Shown: positions 62,035 through 64,000 of the stretch, in pieces
Numbering within the stretch: position 1 is the first letter of the stretch
How the letters are laid out: every line of letters starts with the position of its first letter
Assembly: GCF_954871325.1 (NCBI RefSeq)
Contig: NC_088775.1
Span: 62,845,561-62,909,560, forward strand
Reading direction: 5' to 3'
Length of the DNA stretch: 64,000 nt
Origin: Gordionus sp. m RMFG-2023
Lineage: Eukaryota > Nematomorpha > Gordioida > Chordodea > Parachordodidae
The notes under the pieces: generated by a model
What the model was told of the DNA's origin: nothing
The model's database searches: none
What the model saw: only the letters and a program-made list of their open reading frames with translations
Made by a program: the position numbers and the translations under genes

Positions 62035-64000
62035 CTAGTTTAAACCATATTTAAGCATGTATTGTAGATGTTCCTTTAAATGTTTCTTGTTTTTGCTGAG
62101 TGCAAGAAAATCTATAAACGTAAGATTGATCAAGTCCATGTCCTTCAGACATTTTGCCAGCCAATAGTATTTGGGGGTTCTTCGCCTTTCATAATCCGGA
62201 GTCCACTTCATGGACGAAAATATCATATTCTCTCGTGAATGTCTTAAGCAGTGGCCGAGTAATTCTAATCTCCTCAAAGGAATGAGTCGTTTGATAGGTA
62301 GGATGTCACACCTGTTCCAGAGAGTTGTGTTTGGGGTGTTGTATGGATAGTAAGTTTTAGTGATTCTTCTTAAGCACTTGTTTATGAAGGTCTGGGATGT
62401 GTTGATGTTGCTTTTAGTGTCCTGCCATGTTTCCAAACCGTATGTTAAGATGGGTAGAATTATGGATTTAAAGAGTTTTATTTTTAGGTTCGTAGATAAC
62501 TGGTTGGACGACCATAATTTAGTTAGCTGATGATATCGGGATCTGGCCTTGTTGGTCCTCGACTTAGTATCCAAAATGGTGGTGCCTAATGACATTATTC
62601 TGGTTCCTAGGTACTTAAAATCCGAGACCGTTTCTACCACATTATCCTCAAAGTTAAAGGGGTCGCTGTTGTATAGAAGGATATTGGATGCAACTAACTT
62701 TGTCTTTGAGTAGTTGACTTTCAGTCCGTATCCAAAGCAATTTTTGACAAACAATCACAGCAAGTTTCTTAATTTGTACTCAGAGTTAGCTAATATGCAT
62801 ACATCATCGGCATAGCATAGAAAATTTAGAGAGTTGTGTATGTTATTATCATATTGTTGATTCAGATATCGAGGGTTAAGAGCATGTTCTTGTTTGAAGG
62901 ATTTATTCCGAATATCGTTCATTATTACATTAAATAGCATAGGTGATAAAATGCACCTTGTTTCAGTCCTCTGTTGCCTTAAATGGTTGTGATTTTAAGT
63001 TCAGATGTTGTGGTATCACGTTATGATTATCGTATATTATTTTTATAAGCGAAATCAGATGTTTATCTATTCTATGTCCTCCAGTAAGGGCCAGATCTTA
63101 TGCTGTATGATGGAGTCAAAGGCTTGACTTAGATCAATCATTATGGCAAATATTGGGGACTTATGCATTCTAGCTTTCTCCAGAATAACCTTAAGCGCCA
63201 TGGTTAGTTCCGTCGTGTTCCTGCCCTTCCTATATGATGTGATGGCGTTTGAGAGGTTTCTATGAGAGGTTTCTATGAGAGGTTTCTATCGATGATTGGT
63301 TTAATCCTGACGGCTATAATATACGTGAACATTTTTAGGGTAAGGGATCAGTGCAATTCCTCTGTAGTCCTTCAGGCTAGTCGGGTTCTTATTTTTAGGG
63401 AAATTAAGTATTATCGAGGTCATCCATTCCTCTGGGAAATTGCCAGTATTCCATATCTCATTAAAGAGGGGAAGCAGTAGACTAGCACTTAAATCAGCAT
63501 CTATCTTCCAAAGTTCCGCAAAAATCCCATCGATTCCGGCTGCTTTATGGGTTTTTAGTCTTTTAATGGAATTGATTATATCTATTCTGTTCAGGTTCCG
63601 ATTAGGTGGTTGGAAAGGATAGTCACATAATGGTTTAGGCCACCTTGTTCTGTAAATGTTCATGTAATGGTCTGTCCATATCGCTAATTGTTCCCTGGGG
63701 TCCGTTATAATATTATTATTTTCAATGTGTAATCTTGGTAGAGGATTGGATTTAAAGGTAGTGAGTAACTTAAGAGATTGGAAAGCGTTGTAAATATTAT
63801 TGTTGTCAAAGCTATATTGTATGGATCTAGATAAGTTGGCAATAAAATATCTTTTATCTGTTCTTATGCAGTGAGTTATGTACCTTCTGTGGTGTTTAGT
63901 TTATTGGTTATAGGAGATATTTGTTGTTAAGTTTTTAATTATCTGTATTGTTGAAGGGGATAGCCATTCTTTACGTTTAATTCGTGGTCTTAAGCATGAA
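62035..64000 (-). mobile_element. LINE (non-LTR retrotransposon), runs off the right edge, broken
   Basis: Reading leftward from the edge: a linker between endonuclease and reverse transcriptase (RIKRKEWLS, later DPREQLAIWTDHYMNIYRT), then KRLKTHKAAGIDGIFAELWK and DYRGIALIP (63301-63663), AFDSIIQHKIWPLL near 63100, GLKQGAF near 62960, LCYADDVCILA (62755-62940, catalytic YADD), and a C-terminal domain with SDFKYLGTRI, LPILTYGLETWQD, FINKCLRRI and LLGHCLRHS (62035-62754). Several frameshifts and stops lie between 62755 and 63340. It resembles the plus-strand LINE at 47391 in layout but differs in sequence. Confidence 0.88.

Overview
This is AT-rich, intron-bearing eukaryotic DNA that is mostly transposons. 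Spliced genes with introns as short as 39-40 bases, LINEs, hAT and Mutator-like (MULE) DNA transposons, a Ty3-like LTR fossil and many small non-autonomous elements point to an invertebrate animal, but the species cannot be fixed from sequence alone. There are no bacterial features.

Left half (about 4.7-31.9 kb, minus strand): one host gene, the beta subunit of protein farnesyltransferase (FNTB). It shows no long open reading frame because its ten visible exons (50-192 bases each) are spread over 27 kb. All nine splice junctions keep the frame. The zinc ligands and substrate-binding residues encoded here are all present at a constant offset of 18 from rat FNTB numbering. Its introns hold most of the transposons of this half: a 3.5-kb MULE-type foldback element with a 9-base target duplication (889-4408), hAT-type MITEs (5660-6054, 8029-8846, 27790-27980), a head-to-head hAT remnant (10617-12541), LINE-like fragments (15.65-16.25 and 25.5-26.76 kb), a Ty3-like fossil with both LTRs (17484-20306), a large palindrome around a TA-flanked MITE (23226-24050), and an unclassified transposon with about 370-base inverted ends (28318-30770). 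The last FNTB exons lie beyond the left edge.

Middle (34937-44675): a 9.7-kb hAT transposon with an exact 8-base target duplication and apparently intact transposase (two exons, 50-base intron). Its two nearly identical inverted arms consist largely of a 119-base satellite, and each arm also carries the same piggyBac-like cysteine-rich fragment.

Right part: hAT remnants (46.4 kb), a 5'-truncated LINE (47.4-48.65 kb), AT-rich minisatellites, an element with GTAAC-rich ends (51.16-53.06 kb), then a 5.9-kb MULE (53993-59915) encoding an OTU-protease/MULE transposase fusion, now broken. Its ends are about 620-base inverted repeats with tandem CGCTCGGCT units. A 55-base minisatellite interrupted by a young hAT MITE follows, and a second LINE on the minus strand runs off the right edge.

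The recurring theme is DNA transposons of two unrelated superfamilies (hAT and MULE) whose inverted ends are built from tandem arrays, so each end is itself a satellite. The best leads are this architecture and the hidden farnesyltransferase gene.
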